Positions 8,036-17,400 of a stretch of 64,000 bases of DNA are shown piece after piece. Origin of the DNA: Bifidobacterium olomucense (GTDB lineage: Bacteria; Actinomycetota; Actinomycetes; Actinomycetales; Bifidobacteriaceae); assembly GCF_012932375.1 (NCBI RefSeq), contig NZ_JAAIIG010000004.1, positions 1 to 64,000 on the forward strand, written 5' to 3'. Under the pieces are notes generated by a model. The model did not search any database. It was given only the letters and a program-made list of their open reading frames with translations, and had not been told where the DNA came from. A program made the position numbers and the translations under genes. How positions within the stretch are numbered: position 1 is the stretch's first letter; every line of letters starts with the position of its first letter.

Positions 8036-8623
8036 ATGGAGAACACTGAGACCGCCACGGTCGAAGAGAACCAGACCAAGGACGCGGAACAGGCCGGCAC
8101 GGTCGAATCCGTCGCGAAGCCGGAAGAGTCTCCGGCAGTGGAACAGAAGCCGCAGGACGACGCCAAGCCGCCGCTGCGCGAGCTTCCCCTCGAAGAACAG
8201 TTGTCGGTATGGCAGAAGACGGCCCGCAAGCACGAAGATCAGGCGAAGGCGAACAAGCGTGACCTCGACAAGGCGAACGCCGACCTGTCCGAACGCGAGA
8301 CGGAACTGCTTGAGGCCCGTATCGAGAACGCGAAACTGCATCTGAAGCTCGACCACCCCGAACTGCCGGACGCGCTTATCGCCACATGCGACCGCACCGA
8401 CCCGGACTCGGTCAAGGCATGGGGCGAGCAGATGAGCGAGATTTGGGGCGCATCCCACGGCTCCGGCCGCAAGGCGGCAATCAACGAGACCATGCAATCG
8501 TTCAACCGCACCTTGCACAGCGAATCCAACACTCCTTCCGGCAAGACCGGCTCACCGAGCTTCAACGACCTCATGCAGCAGCGCCTCAAGGAGGCGCGCG
8601 CCCAATACAGTAAGGAGAAATAA
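8036..8623 (+). CDS. Capsid scaffolding protein
   Basis: 195 residues, very acidic at the N-terminus (EENQTKDAEQ), then a long charged helix rich in Lys, Glu and Leu (about residues 60-120) typical of phage scaffolds, and a basic C-terminus that would bind the capsid shell. The ATG at 8036 has AAGG upstream. A GTG at 8009 overlapping the previous stop is the alternative and adds 9 residues. The stop overlaps the next ATG (TAATG). Confidence 0.8.
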   Translation: MENTETATVEENQTKDAEQAGTVESVAKPEESPAVEQKPQDDAKPPLRELPLEEQLSVWQKTARKHEDQAKANKRDLDKANADLSERETELLEARIENAKLHLKLDHPELPDALIATCDRTDPDSVKAWGEQMSEIWGASHGSGRKAAINETMQSFNRTLHSESNTPSGKTGSPSFNDLMQQRLKEARAQYSKEK

Positions 8624-9393
8624 TGCCAATCGGCGTAATCACCACCAATACGAACGCTCCCAAGGAAGACCAGCGTTGGCTTGTGGGCGACTTCGGCCAG
8701 CAGGCGCGAGCCGTCACCCTCGACCTGACCACGTTCCAGGGAGCCAAGCAGAACGACTATCTCGCCAACGTGCCGGGCGACACCGACATCTACGGCTGGA
8801 TTCAGGCGGGCATCCCGCTCGTCCGCATCCCCGCCAGCGGACTCTACGGCCCGTACGACCCGGACGCCACGGACGGCCGGAACGGCAAGGTGGAAGGATT
8901 CCTCCGCTCCCAGATTCAGGTGCAGTTCGGCGTCAACGGATGGGTCGGTGTCAACGAGAACATCGGCATGATGTACACGGGCGTCATCGACACCCAGTAT
9001 CTGCCGGTCAGCATCGACACGGCCACGGTCGGCGGATTCTTCCTCAAATACAACGAGGACGGTTCCGTCGCGCCGCTCACCACGCTTTCCGAAACCGCGC
9101 CCACCGCCACGGTGGACACGCTTTCCGGCGCATCCGACACCGGCAAGACGATCATGAAGGCCAAGGACGCCGCCACGGCGCGCACGGCCATCGGAGCCGG
9201 CACGTCCAACTTCTCCGGCTCGTACAACGATCTGACGAACAAGCCGAACATCCCCGCAGCACCCACGTGGGCGAACATCGGCGGCAAGCCCGCCGCCGCT
9301 GCCGCCATCGCCGACCTGACCGCCGCCCCGGCAGCGGCCGACGTGAACAAGATTCTGGCCGCGTTGCGCGCGTTCGGCATCATCGCCAAGTAG
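8623..9393 (+). CDS. Head fibre / decoration protein
   Basis: 256 residues. The N-terminal 150 residues look like a compact beta-rich capsid-binding domain. Then comes an Ala/Thr-rich stretch with the fibre motif SYNDLTNKPNIP (about residue 205) and a second WANIGGKP repeat, as in phage head fibre proteins and Phage_fiber_2-type segments. It lies between scaffold and major capsid, separated from the capsid gene by a terminator-like hairpin. It probably decorates the outside of the head. Confidence 0.72.
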   Translation: MPIGVITTNTNAPKEDQRWLVGDFGQQARAVTLDLTTFQGAKQNDYLANVPGDTDIYGWIQAGIPLVRIPASGLYGPYDPDATDGRNGKVEGFLRSQIQVQFGVNGWVGVNENIGMMYTGVIDTQYLPVSIDTATVGGFFLKYNEDGSVAPLTTLSETAPTATVDTLSGASDTGKTIMKAKDAATARTAIGAGTSNFSGSYNDLTNKPNIPAAPTWANIGGKPAAAAAIADLTAAPAAADVNKILAALRAFGIIAK

Positions 9394-9414
9394 CCATCGC
9401 ACGATCATCCAAAT

Positions 9415-9440
9415 AACCCGCCCTCCGTGGCGGGTTTTCT
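9415..9440 (+). terminator. Hairpin upstream of capsid gene
   Basis: AACCCGCC pairs with GGCGGGTT across a 6-base loop, followed by TTCT. It looks like an intrinsic terminator, yet it sits 20 bases before the capsid gene inside the late operon. It may be a partial terminator, a processing point or a 5' stabilising hairpin for the most abundant mRNA. Confidence 0.6.
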
Positions 9441-9460
9441 CATATCTGAAAGGAACATAG

Positions 9461-10516
9461 ATGAATCTCACCTATGATGATTCGATCATCAGCGGTGCCG
9501 AAGCGACCAGCATCGTCCGCTCGGAGATGCAGGCGCTCAACGAGCAGCTTCCCCTCGCACCGGTATTCCCGAACCAGTCCAACGGCAAGGACAAGACCGT
9601 CAGCTGGACGCCGAACGTTCTCCAGAACCGTCCTGACGGCGCTCACTTCAGCGCATGGGACGCGGAGCCTGAACGTTCCGCCACCACCACGTTCGGGGTC
9701 AAGAAGCACCTCGACCTCACCCCCATCCGCATGATGATGGACGTGACCGAACGCAACCTTATCGACAACGTGGATTCGACCGAATGGAAGCGTCAGAAGC
9801 TTGAGGAGAATCTGAAGCTTCAGGCCAAGCAGATCGAATGGCGTTTCGAGAAGGTGCGACTCGACGCCATCGTCAACGCTCATATCGTTCTGGACGAGAA
9901 CAACGTCAAGGGCGATATCAACTTCGACCGCGACCGCGCACTGAGCCCGACGCTCGCCGCCGCGAAGAAGTGGGATCAGGCCGACACCGACCCGTACAAG
10001 GACATCAAGGGTTGGGTCAAGATGCTCACCGACCGTGAGGACGGCGCGGTTCCGACCGCCGTGCTGACCAGCACGAGCGTCATCGACGCACTGTCTGAGA
10101 ACGCGAAGTTCATCCAGAACTGCTTCGGCGTGGCCGCAACCACCCTGCCGACCACGATCAGCCGCGAACAGGTCATCGGCACGCTTGCCAAGCTGGGTCT
10201 GACCGATGTGCGTCTGATCGATGAGGAATACAACAAGCTCGGCTACAAGCGTGACTCCGGCATCAACGACTTCTATCCGAAGAACACGTTCACGCTGTTG
10301 CCCGCCCTGAACTCCCCAAGCCTTGGTTTCACCGCCATCGGCCCGACCGTGGAGTCCGGCATCAGCGATTACGGCATCCCGTCCGGCGACGGCTCCGGTT
10401 TCATCGGCCTCGCCTACCGTGCCGAAATGCCGGTGCGTCTCGGCTCCTACGTGAACGGTTCCGGCATGCCGGTCCTCGTCGCGCAGAACAGCACGTTGAA
10501 CGCGACCGTCCTCTAA
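9461..10516 (+). CDS. Major capsid protein
   Basis: 351 residues, the HK97-fold shell protein of the lambda gpE-like class. Length, position after scaffold and decoration genes, and segments such as FGVKKHLDLTPIRMM, VLTSTSVIDAL and FIGLAYRAEMPVRLGSYV near the C-terminus fit. A strong GAAAGGAAC ribosome binding site precedes the ATG. The hairpin at 9415-9440 lies immediately upstream. No N-terminal prodomain is obvious, consistent with use of a separate scaffold. Confidence 0.88.
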   Translation: MNLTYDDSIISGAEATSIVRSEMQALNEQLPLAPVFPNQSNGKDKTVSWTPNVLQNRPDGAHFSAWDAEPERSATTTFGVKKHLDLTPIRMMMDVTERNLIDNVDSTEWKRQKLEENLKLQAKQIEWRFEKVRLDAIVNAHIVLDENNVKGDINFDRDRALSPTLAAAKKWDQADTDPYKDIKGWVKMLTDREDGAVPTAVLTSTSVIDALSENAKFIQNCFGVAATTLPTTISREQVIGTLAKLGLTDVRLIDEEYNKLGYKRDSGINDFYPKNTFTLLPALNSPSLGFTAIGPTVESGISDYGIPSGDGSGFIGLAYRAEMPVRLGSYVNGSGMPVLVAQNSTLNATVL

Positions 10517-10532
10517 AGGAAAGGAGGCCGGC

Positions 10533-10973
10533 ATGGCATCGACCATGGACTCCGTTGACTACGTGCAATGGTTCAAAACGTACATGTCGGCCCATGCCGA
10601 CCTGTTCCCCGAAAGCGTGGACGAGGTTTGGGTGTCGAGCATGGCTCAGGTGGCCGTGCAGATCGTGAAGGTCGAATGCCCCGGCGCTCAGGCGAGATGG
10701 CGTCGCGGCAAGCTGACCGAGCCGACGCTCGGCTATGTGGTGTCGTGCATGATCGCTCGCGTGGCCATGTTCAAGCTTCGCAAGACGGAATCGAACGGCG
10801 TCTACCAGCGCACCGACTACGAGCCGTTGGAGACGCCGCCCCAGTTCACCCCCTCCCCTGACCTGTTCCTGAAGAAGTCGGAGAAGTCACTGTTGGACGG
10901 GGTGGGCAACGGGAAGAGCGCCATCGGCAGCGTGCCCATCGGCTTGGGACGTGTTCTGGAGGTGCCGTCGTGA
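10533..10973 (+). CDS. Head-tail connector (adaptor)
   Basis: 146 residues, directly after the capsid gene. A mostly helical N-terminal part (VDYVQWFKTYM, SSMAQVAVQIV) and a flexible C-terminal tail match adaptor proteins that cap the portal. The sequence is not otherwise distinctive, so the call is positional. AAAGGAGG lies 9 bases before the ATG. The stop overlaps the GTG of the next gene (GTGA). Confidence 0.65.
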   Translation: MASTMDSVDYVQWFKTYMSAHADLFPESVDEVWVSSMAQVAVQIVKVECPGAQARWRRGKLTEPTLGYVVSCMIARVAMFKLRKTESNGVYQRTDYEPLETPPQFTPSPDLFLKKSEKSLLDGVGNGKSAIGSVPIGLGRVLEVPS

Positions 10974-11455
10974 CATCCTCGCTGTTCGACACCGAAGAGG
11001 AGCGCACGCCAGTGTTCTCCGACGAGCAGAGGCTTCTCGCATCCACCGCCATCTACACGAAGGACAGGGTGTACGTGCAGCTGCGCCACCGTGTCGATGG
11101 GGCGCACGGCGACCATCTGGTCGAAGACGGCGACCCCATCGAAGTGGCGTGCTCGGTCGAAGGGCGCGCCCAGCAGGCGGGCATGTTCTCCATCAGCGGC
11201 GCAGAGGACAAGACGCCCGGCTCGCAGGGCGGTTTGCAGGAAGTCACCCCGATACAGATTCTCGCGCTTGAATGGCCGGGCGACATCGATTCGGCCATCT
11301 GGTTCGAGGGTGACAAGTACGACGCCGATGGCGCGCCCGTCCACCGGGAGCATGGGCTCGTGCCCCATTACGAAATACGAGCCCGTCGAGTCTGGGACCA
11401 TACGTTCGCGGTCAGCAACAAGCCGGAGGTGGCCGATGGCTCACGTACCGATTGA
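10970..11455 (+). CDS. Head-tail connector (stopper-like)
   Basis: 161 residues, predicted beta-rich (VYVQLRHRV, IQILALEWPGD, YEIRARRVWDHTF), as expected of stopper proteins that close the DNA channel after packaging. It starts with GTG overlapping the previous stop and its end overlaps the next gene by 20 bases. The function is inferred from its place in the conserved head-tail gene order. Confidence 0.62.
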   Translation: MTSSLFDTEEERTPVFSDEQRLLASTAIYTKDRVYVQLRHRVDGAHGDHLVEDGDPIEVACSVEGRAQQAGMFSISGAEDKTPGSQGGLQEVTPIQILALEWPGDIDSAIWFEGDKYDADGAPVHREHGLVPHYEIRARRVWDHTFAVSNKPEVADGSRTD

Positions 11456-11792
11456 CATCGGCACCGAGATCGCGCTGCGTTTGGGCGGTGAGATCACCCG
11501 GCCGTTGGCCGAGAAGATCGCCGCCAAAGGAGACGCCAACACGCGAGAGGTCATCAAGGCCGGCAAGCTCGACGCAGATGTGGACGTGGACGTGCGTTAC
11601 AACGGCGCGGACCATGTGGTCGATCTGAGCGTCGTCACCCGTGACCGCAAGAAGCCCGAGAACGACGGGCGTCAGATCGCGTCGTTCCTTGAGTTCGGTT
11701 TCCACAGCAGCGTATGGGGCACCTATCCGCAGGGCGAAGGCCCGTGGGTCGAGGGGCGTCACATGATGCGCAGGGCCGCGATGGGAGGCTAG
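11436..11792 (+). CDS. HK97 gp10-like tail component
   Basis: 118 residues. The N-terminal helix with AEKIAAKGDAN and the basic C-terminal ASFLEFGFHSS...GRHMMRRAA segment resemble HK97 gp10-like neck proteins that join head and tail. The ATG at 11436 has CGGAGGT upstream and lies inside the previous gene. It is followed after 3 bases by the next gene. Confidence 0.65.
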   Translation: MAHVPIDIGTEIALRLGGEITRPLAEKIAAKGDANTREVIKAGKLDADVDVDVRYNGADHVVDLSVVTRDRKKPENDGRQIASFLEFGFHSSVWGTYPQGEGPWVEGRHMMRRAAMGG

Positions 11793-11795
11793 ATC

Positions 11796-12269
11796 ATGGC
11801 GTCAGTGTTCCGCAGCCTCGCATTGGACGTGCGCCCCCAGTTGGACGCGGAATCCTTGGTGTTCGACCTGTTGAAACGCGTCTATGACGCGAATCCGATG
11901 TTCTCCGACGTGCATGTGCAATCGGAGATCAATCTGACATCCAATGACTACGCGGCGAACGGGCGTCTCATCATCGTCTCCACCGGCAGCCCCTACCAGT
12001 CCGAGGCGAAGGCTTGGGTGTGGCGGATACCTCTCACGTTCGCCGTGCTGGGCTCGAACCCGGACGGTGCGAGCGAGCTCGCGGCGGACCTGTACCGGAC
12101 GGTCATGGAATGGCCGTTCTCGGAGGGCACCAGTGTGGGGGCCGTGAGCCGAATCATCTCATTCACGGGATTCCAACGGGTCAACAAGCTCAAGGAAAAC
12201 CAAGGCAAATCAATCACCGAATACGCCTCCGACTGTCTGATCGAGGCGCATGACCGTTACGGACGCTGA
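11796..12269 (+). CDS. Tail terminator protein
   Basis: 157 residues. Tail terminators form the ring that ends tail growth and docks to the head. Position just before the major tail protein, size, and the alternation of a helix (SLVFDLLKRVYDANP) with strands (RLIIVSTGSPYQ, VWRIPLTFAVLG) support this. The stop codon lies inside the 5' arm of a terminator-like hairpin (12261-12289). Confidence 0.68.
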   Translation: MASVFRSLALDVRPQLDAESLVFDLLKRVYDANPMFSDVHVQSEINLTSNDYAANGRLIIVSTGSPYQSEAKAWVWRIPLTFAVLGSNPDGASELAADLYRTVMEWPFSEGTSVGAVSRIISFTGFQRVNKLKENQGKSITEYASDCLIEAHDRYGR

Positions 12270-12289
12270 AACGATTCGGCGTCCTTTTT
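12261..12289 (+). terminator. Hairpin before major tail gene
   Basis: GGACGC pairs with GCGTCC (plus a T-G pair) and is followed by five T. As with the capsid gene, a terminator-like hairpin stands just upstream of a high-copy structural gene within the operon. Confidence 0.6.
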
Positions 12290-12314
12290 CATCCCCCAAA
12301 CGAAAGGAACCATC

Positions 12315-12923
12315 ATGGCTATCAATGATGCGGGACTCATGCAGGCGACGCGAGGCACCGTGTTCACCGCGCCGGCGAAGACCGCCCTGCCGGATGATCT
12401 GTCCGCGTTCATCCTGAACGCCGACAACATCAAGGTCGGCACCGGCGAGAACGCCCCAGTCTGGACGAACACCGGCCATTCCGCGAACGGCAGCAAGCCG
12501 ACGTTCAACAAGGACGGCGGCGACACGTCCTCCCTTGACACGTGGCTCAAGGAAGGTGTGAAGACCACCGTGGCGGCGACCAAGTGGAGCGTGGCCATCA
12601 CGAGCGTGCAGGCCGACAAGAAGAGTCTTCAGGAAACCACCGGAGGCTGGGCGGGTGCCAACAACAAGGGCATCGTCGTACCGTCCACGCCGACCACCCA
12701 GCATAAGGCGCTGGTGGTCCTCTGCTACGATTCGGCGGACAAGCTCAGCTTCGCGGTCTACTCCCCCGAAGCAGATCAGGTGTTCGACAACATCAACATG
12801 TCCGGCGACGAGTTCATCGAGTTCTCCTACAATGCGACGTTCAAGTCCACCGACGTGTTGCCGAAGGGTCCGAACGGCGAGAACGGCATGTTCCTGCTGC
12901 TCAGCCCGGAGGATTTCAAGTAG
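12315..12923 (+). CDS. Major tail protein
   Basis: 202 residues, forming the stacked rings of the tail tube. Position and size fit, as do beta-rich segments such as ALVVLCYDSADKLSFAVYSP and DEFIEFSYNATFKS. GAAAGG precedes the ATG at good spacing. The frame ends with TAG at 12921, but a -1 frame stays open from before this stop through an Ig-like domain to 13489, so a longer minor form is likely (see next entry). Confidence 0.85.
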   Translation: MAINDAGLMQATRGTVFTAPAKTALPDDLSAFILNADNIKVGTGENAPVWTNTGHSANGSKPTFNKDGGDTSSLDTWLKEGVKTTVAATKWSVAITSVQADKKSLQETTGGWAGANNKGIVVPSTPTTQHKALVVLCYDSADKLSFAVYSPEADQVFDNINMSGDEFIEFSYNATFKSTDVLPKGPNGENGMFLLLSPEDFK

Positions 12924-13489
12924 GGTCCGCAGCCATCCGTTCGATGGATGGCGGAGACCCGCCGACCACAGTCGAGGTCGGCAAGGACATTTCCCTGGGA
13001 GTGCAGGCCACCACCACGGGCGGCACGAAGCTGCCGGTCTCCGCGCTGGCCGCATGGTCTTCCGACAATGTTCGCGCCCTTACCGTCAAGGACGGTGTGG
13101 CGCACGGCGTCGCGGCTGGCACGGTGAACGTGACCGCCTCCGCATACGGCGTCACGACGCCCCCGTTGAAGGTGACCGTCACTAACCCGCCGTTGGGCGC
13201 GTTGACCGTCAAGGCCACGGCCCGCGAAGGCGGGCAGACGCTCACGGTCACCGAAACCGTGGGTTCGGGCATGCTGCGCCGCTACAAGCTGACCGCCGCG
13301 AACCAGAAGCCCACGGTCTCCTATGACACGGTGTGCGCGACGGCGGACGGCTGGCTGGATTTGCCCGCGAACGGCGCGGTCTCCGGCACGGAAGGCCAGA
13401 TCGCCACCGTGGTCGAACAGACCACGCAGGGCGCGAAGGCGCGCAAGAAGGGCGAGGCCGTGTTGCCCGCCCCGACCGCATCCGCCTGA
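12920..13489 (+). CDS. Ig-like C-terminal extension of major tail protein (-1 frame)
   Basis: An open frame of about 189 residues lies in the -1 frame relative to the major tail gene and overlaps its stop. It encodes a Big_2/Ig-like fold (KDISLGVQATTTGGTKL, AAWSSDNVRALTV, DGVAHGVAAGTVNVTA). The first ATG (12944) has no ribosome binding site. A GGAGGA stands 10 bases before the tail gene stop. Production by -1 ribosomal frameshifting, giving a tail tube protein with surface Ig domain, is the simplest reading. A canonical slippery heptamer is not seen, and GATTTC is the best local candidate. Confidence 0.7.
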   Translation, partial: VGSAAIRSMDGGDPPTTVEVGKDISLGVQATTTGGTKLPVSALAAWSSDNVRALTVKDGVAHGVAAGTVNVTASAYGVTTPPLKVTVTNPPLGALTVKATAREGGQTLTVTETVGSGMLRRYKLTAANQKPTVSYDTVCATADGWLDLPANGAVSGTEGQIATVVEQTTQGAKARKKGEAVLPAPTASA

Positions 13490-13500
13490 CATTGATTCCT

Positions 13501-13537
13501 CCCCGGCATGGGTGTCTCCTATCCGCCCATGCCGGGG
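13501..13537 (+). other. Perfect 12-bp hairpin after tail protein
   Basis: CCCCGGCATGGG and CCCATGCCGGGG form a perfect stem with a 13-base loop. It is followed by ACCATTTCC rather than a T run, so it is more likely an mRNA-stabilising or processing hairpin than a terminator. Together with 12261-12289 it brackets the major tail protein message. Confidence 0.7.
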
Positions 13538-13590
13538 ACCATTTCCGATTCTTTTGATAGGACATTGATTCTTTTCAGATAGGAGACATC

Positions 13591-14004
13591 ATGGCAGACA
13601 GCAAGACCTCCAACGCGGACGAACCGCAGAACATCACCCAGCTCATCGGGCAGACGCCCGAGCTCACCGACCTCCCGGAACTGGTCCAGACCGAGGACTT
13701 CACCGCGTTGAACTCCGCGGACTTCGCACTCCTCGCGGCGGCCGTCAGCGAAAACTCGGTCACGCTCCGCAGGAAGACCGCATCCATGACGGACAAGGCG
13801 CTGGCCATCCGTGGCATCATCGCCAACGCGGACTTCTTCTTCAAGGGCATCGCCAAGGACGGGAAGGCCTACGACGAATGGTCCAAGGACCGCACCCCGG
13901 ATGAACTGTTCACCGCATACATGGCATTGTTCGGCTTCTACGCGGGCCGACTGGGAAAATCCAAGCGTTCGTCAGCCGATTCCAAGAATGCAGAATCGAA
14001 CTGA
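13591..14004 (+). CDS. Tail assembly chaperone (gpG-like)
   Basis: 137 residues, acidic N-terminus then helices (SADFALLAAAV, FTAYMALFGFYAGRL). Such proteins coat the tape measure during tail assembly and lie between major tail and tape measure genes, as here. AGGAGA precedes the ATG. Codons 122-123 fall in the slippery heptamer GGGAAAA (13953-13959) read as G GGA AAA, the classic -1 shift site used to make the GT fusion. Confidence 0.85.
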   Translation: MADSKTSNADEPQNITQLIGQTPELTDLPELVQTEDFTALNSADFALLAAAVSENSVTLRRKTASMTDKALAIRGIIANADFFFKGIAKDGKAYDEWSKDRTPDELFTAYMALFGFYAGRLGKSKRSSADSKNAESN

Positions 14005-14393
14005 CCGCAGACTTCCAACGATTCTATTCCATCAGGATAACCGACCCCATGCAGGCGATACGAGCCCATGGGGTCGATTGGTTGACGGCATTGCTCCAAG
14101 GGCTTGAAGGCTACGATTCCAGCCTCTACCGGGAATGGATGCTCAACAACACCACATCGGATTCCGACGTCGGCGAAGACCAGCCACGGCTCTCCTACCA
14201 CGCCTACACGCAGGACACGATGCTGCTCAACCAGATTCTCATCCAGACCACGCTCCTCTGCCAGTCGCTCGTACGCGACAGGAGCGGCAAGCCTGCCATC
14301 GACCCCGTGTACTTCCAGCCGCCCGGACCGTCCATCGAACCGGAGCCAGCGGAGGCCACCTACGAGTCGATGAAGGCGTGGATGCGCCCATAA
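13959..14393 (+). CDS. Tail chaperone T domain, by -1 frameshift
   Basis: After slipping at GGGAAAA the ribosome would enter this frame at ATC 13959 and read 144 more residues, giving a 267-residue fusion. The frame is open through the overlap with the upstream gene. The only internal ATG (14049) lacks a ribosome binding site. The segment FYSIRITDPMQAIR through VDWLTALLQGL fits T-domain proteins. The geometry matches lambda G/GT. The shift itself is inferred from the conserved arrangement. Confidence 0.85.
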   Translation: MQAFVSRFQECRIELTADFQRFYSIRITDPMQAIRAHGVDWLTALLQGLEGYDSSLYREWMLNNTTSDSDVGEDQPRLSYHAYTQDTMLLNQILIQTTLLCQSLVRDRSGKPAIDPVYFQPPGPSIEPEPAEATYESMKAWMRP

Positions 14394-14409
14394 CTTAAAA
14401 GGAGCCGAC

Positions 14410-17400
14410 ATGACGACCATCGAAGGGTCCCGTGTAGAAGTCAAGGTCACGCCCAACACCAAGGGATTCTACGAATCGTTGCGCTCCTACCTGCGCCGCG
14501 TGGAGCATAATCTCAACGTAGGCGTGGACATCATCCCGGATTTGGACCGGTATCGTCTCGTCACCCGCGAGATAGAGGCCACGGAACTGGAACAGTCCGT
14601 GAACCTCATCCCCGACAATCAACGCATCGAGAAGGCGCTCAAAGCGCAGGGCGGGAAGGATCTCCAGCAGAAGATCGCGCTGATGCCGGAGGACAAGGAG
14701 CTTCGCCGGGACATCGACCGGTTGTCGGAGAAGGCGGAGCGCACGTTCAGCCGCGCCACCAAGAACGGTTTCGACATCAAACAGTCGGACATCCGCAAGC
14801 AGGTGGCCAAACTGGAAGCGGCCGCCAACAAGGCGGATTTCCATTGGACCGCCGAACTTGAACTGGACACCGACAACGCGCACCGTGACCTCGCCAGACT
14901 GAGCCGCGCCATAGACGTGGCGGACCGGATGGAACGCGAGGTGCGGGCCGCCGAGAACTCCATCCGCCGATTGAACCGGCAGCGCATCAGCCCGGCCGTC
15001 AAACTCGATGTCGATGGTCTGAACCGTCAGCTTGCCGACTACCAGCGGACCGTGAACGATTCCCTGACCGTGGACCCGAAGGACCGTGCGAAACTGCTGG
15101 CCTCGCTCAAGGACATCGAAACGAACGTGGACCTCCAGTTGGGTGAGGCGCGCCGCAGGTTCGAGGAGTTTCAGGACAAGCACGACAAGATCGAAGCGGA
15201 CCTCGACCTGAAGACCGCTTTGGCTCGGGCCCATATGATGTCGTTCACCCGGCCGCGCAGCGTGGAGATCATCGCCAGATTGAACACCACGCAGGCCGGG
15301 AAAATCCTCAACGGCATGCTGTACGGCTCCACCGGGTTGAAGGGCGTGGAGAACCAGTTCGAACGTTTGGTGAACCTGTTCGACAAGTTCGACACAGTGG
15401 TGCCGAAGATCGCCGTCATCGGCGGCGTATTGGGCTCCGTGTCGGCGGGGGCCATCAACCTTTCACGCAGCATCCTCGGAGTCGGCTCCTCTCTCGTCAC
15501 CATGAGCAAGGCGGCGCTGGCGGCTCCCGCAGCCCTTTCGGGGCTCGCGGCGGCGGGCTACGTGGGATACCGGATATACGGGGATTTGGGCGAGAAGTTC
15601 GACGTGGCCTCCACCGCGTTGTCGAATCTCAACCATGAGCTCGGCGAGAACTCGTGGAAGGAGTACGGCGACAACCTGTACCGTCTGGCGGACGACATCG
15701 CCCCGACCCTCACCAAGGGTTTGAACGGCATCGCCACGGAGGAGGGCAAGGTTCTCAACGGGCTCATCGACGTGGCGCGCCAGGCTGACAACCTGCAATG
15801 GCTGCCCACGATCTTCGAACGCTCCCGTCAGGCAGTGTCCAACCTGAGCCCCGGATTGCAGGACCTCGTCAAAGGGTTCCTGAATCTGGGCGACGCGACC
15901 AGCCAATATCTGCCGCGCGCCGCCACCTACATCAGCGACGTCTCCACTCGGTTCGCGGACTGGGTGACGCAGGCCGAACGCACGGGCGCGATCACCGCCG
16001 CGATGCGCAAGGTCATCGAACAGGCCGGCTATCTGAAGTCCAGCATCCAAAGCGTGACCGGCATCCTCACCGGATTGTATTCGGGATTGGCCGAAAGCGA
16101 GAACGGGATACAGGGCTTCTCCGAGGCGTTGGGCTCCGCGAACCGTGCGGTCAACTCGTTCAGGTTCCAGCAGGTGCTGCACGCTTTGGGCAACGGCGCG
16201 CAATGGGCGCAGGAGGCGGTCAGGGGCTCGTTCTCCGACATCGGTTCGGCCGCGTATTCGTTGAAGGACACGTTCGCGGACGCCTTGGGCAATGCGGGCC
16301 GTATCGTGTCGTCGCTCGTCTCGAACATCAGTCGTGTGCTGTCCGGTTCGAAGTCCGGGTTGAATGATTTCAGCAACGGCATCACCCAAGGTTTCACGAA
16401 GGCGATGGATGCGATAGGCGACGCGGCACCCATGTTCGACAGTCTGCTGAGCATGGTGGGCCAGTTGTCGAAGACATTCGGCGGCACGTTCGCCGCATCG
16501 TTGAAGGCGGCCGCACCGCTCATCCAATCCATCGCGAAGGCCACCGAAGCCGTGTCCAAGGCGTTCTCGGCACTGCCGGCACCGTTGCAAGCTGCGATAG
16601 GCCTGTACATGACGTTCGGCAGGGCCGGCAAGTCCGCGTGGAACACGTTGAAGACCGCCACATTGGACAACGTGATGCAGATGGCCGACTATTCGAGGAA
16701 GCTTTCCTCGATGGGCGTGACCATGAAAGGCTTCACACCATCCATCCTTGACGTGGCGGCGGCATGGGGTTCCATGCAGACCTCGGCCAAGACCGCCGCG
16801 TCCGGCGTGGAGGCGTCGGGCAAATCCATCGCTTCGGCGTCCACGATGATGGACAAGCTGAAGATGGCTGGCGGCGGGGCCGTCGCCGCGCTCTCCTCCA
16901 TGGGGCCGGCGATAGGCGTCGCCATGGGCATCACCGCGTTGACGACCGCCTACGCGGACTACACGATGAAGGCTCAGGCGACGGAGACCGGAACCAACGC
17001 CATCAAGGACTCCCTGAACAACGTGGATACGTCATTGGCCGCGACGACCGGCCATGTGACCGAACTCAACCGTCAGATCAAGGAACTGTTCGCCGACAAG
17101 AACTACGGCGAAACGGGTTTGAACTGGCTGAGCGACTGGGAGACCGGATTCGACACCGCCAAGGACGCGGCCCACGAGCTGGGAATCACCACGCAGGAGC
17201 TGGCCGACTCCATCACCGATGGAGGCAACGCCTACGAGCAGATGCACGACAAGCTCCAGCAGATCATCGACGACGAGAACAATTACATCACCCTCGACAC
17301 CGGAACGGTCGAAAACAACAAGGTCAAGGCGGCGGAGAAGGTCCTCGACAGTCTGGAGAAGCAGCATCAGGCGTATCTGGACAACGCGAACGCCACGGCC

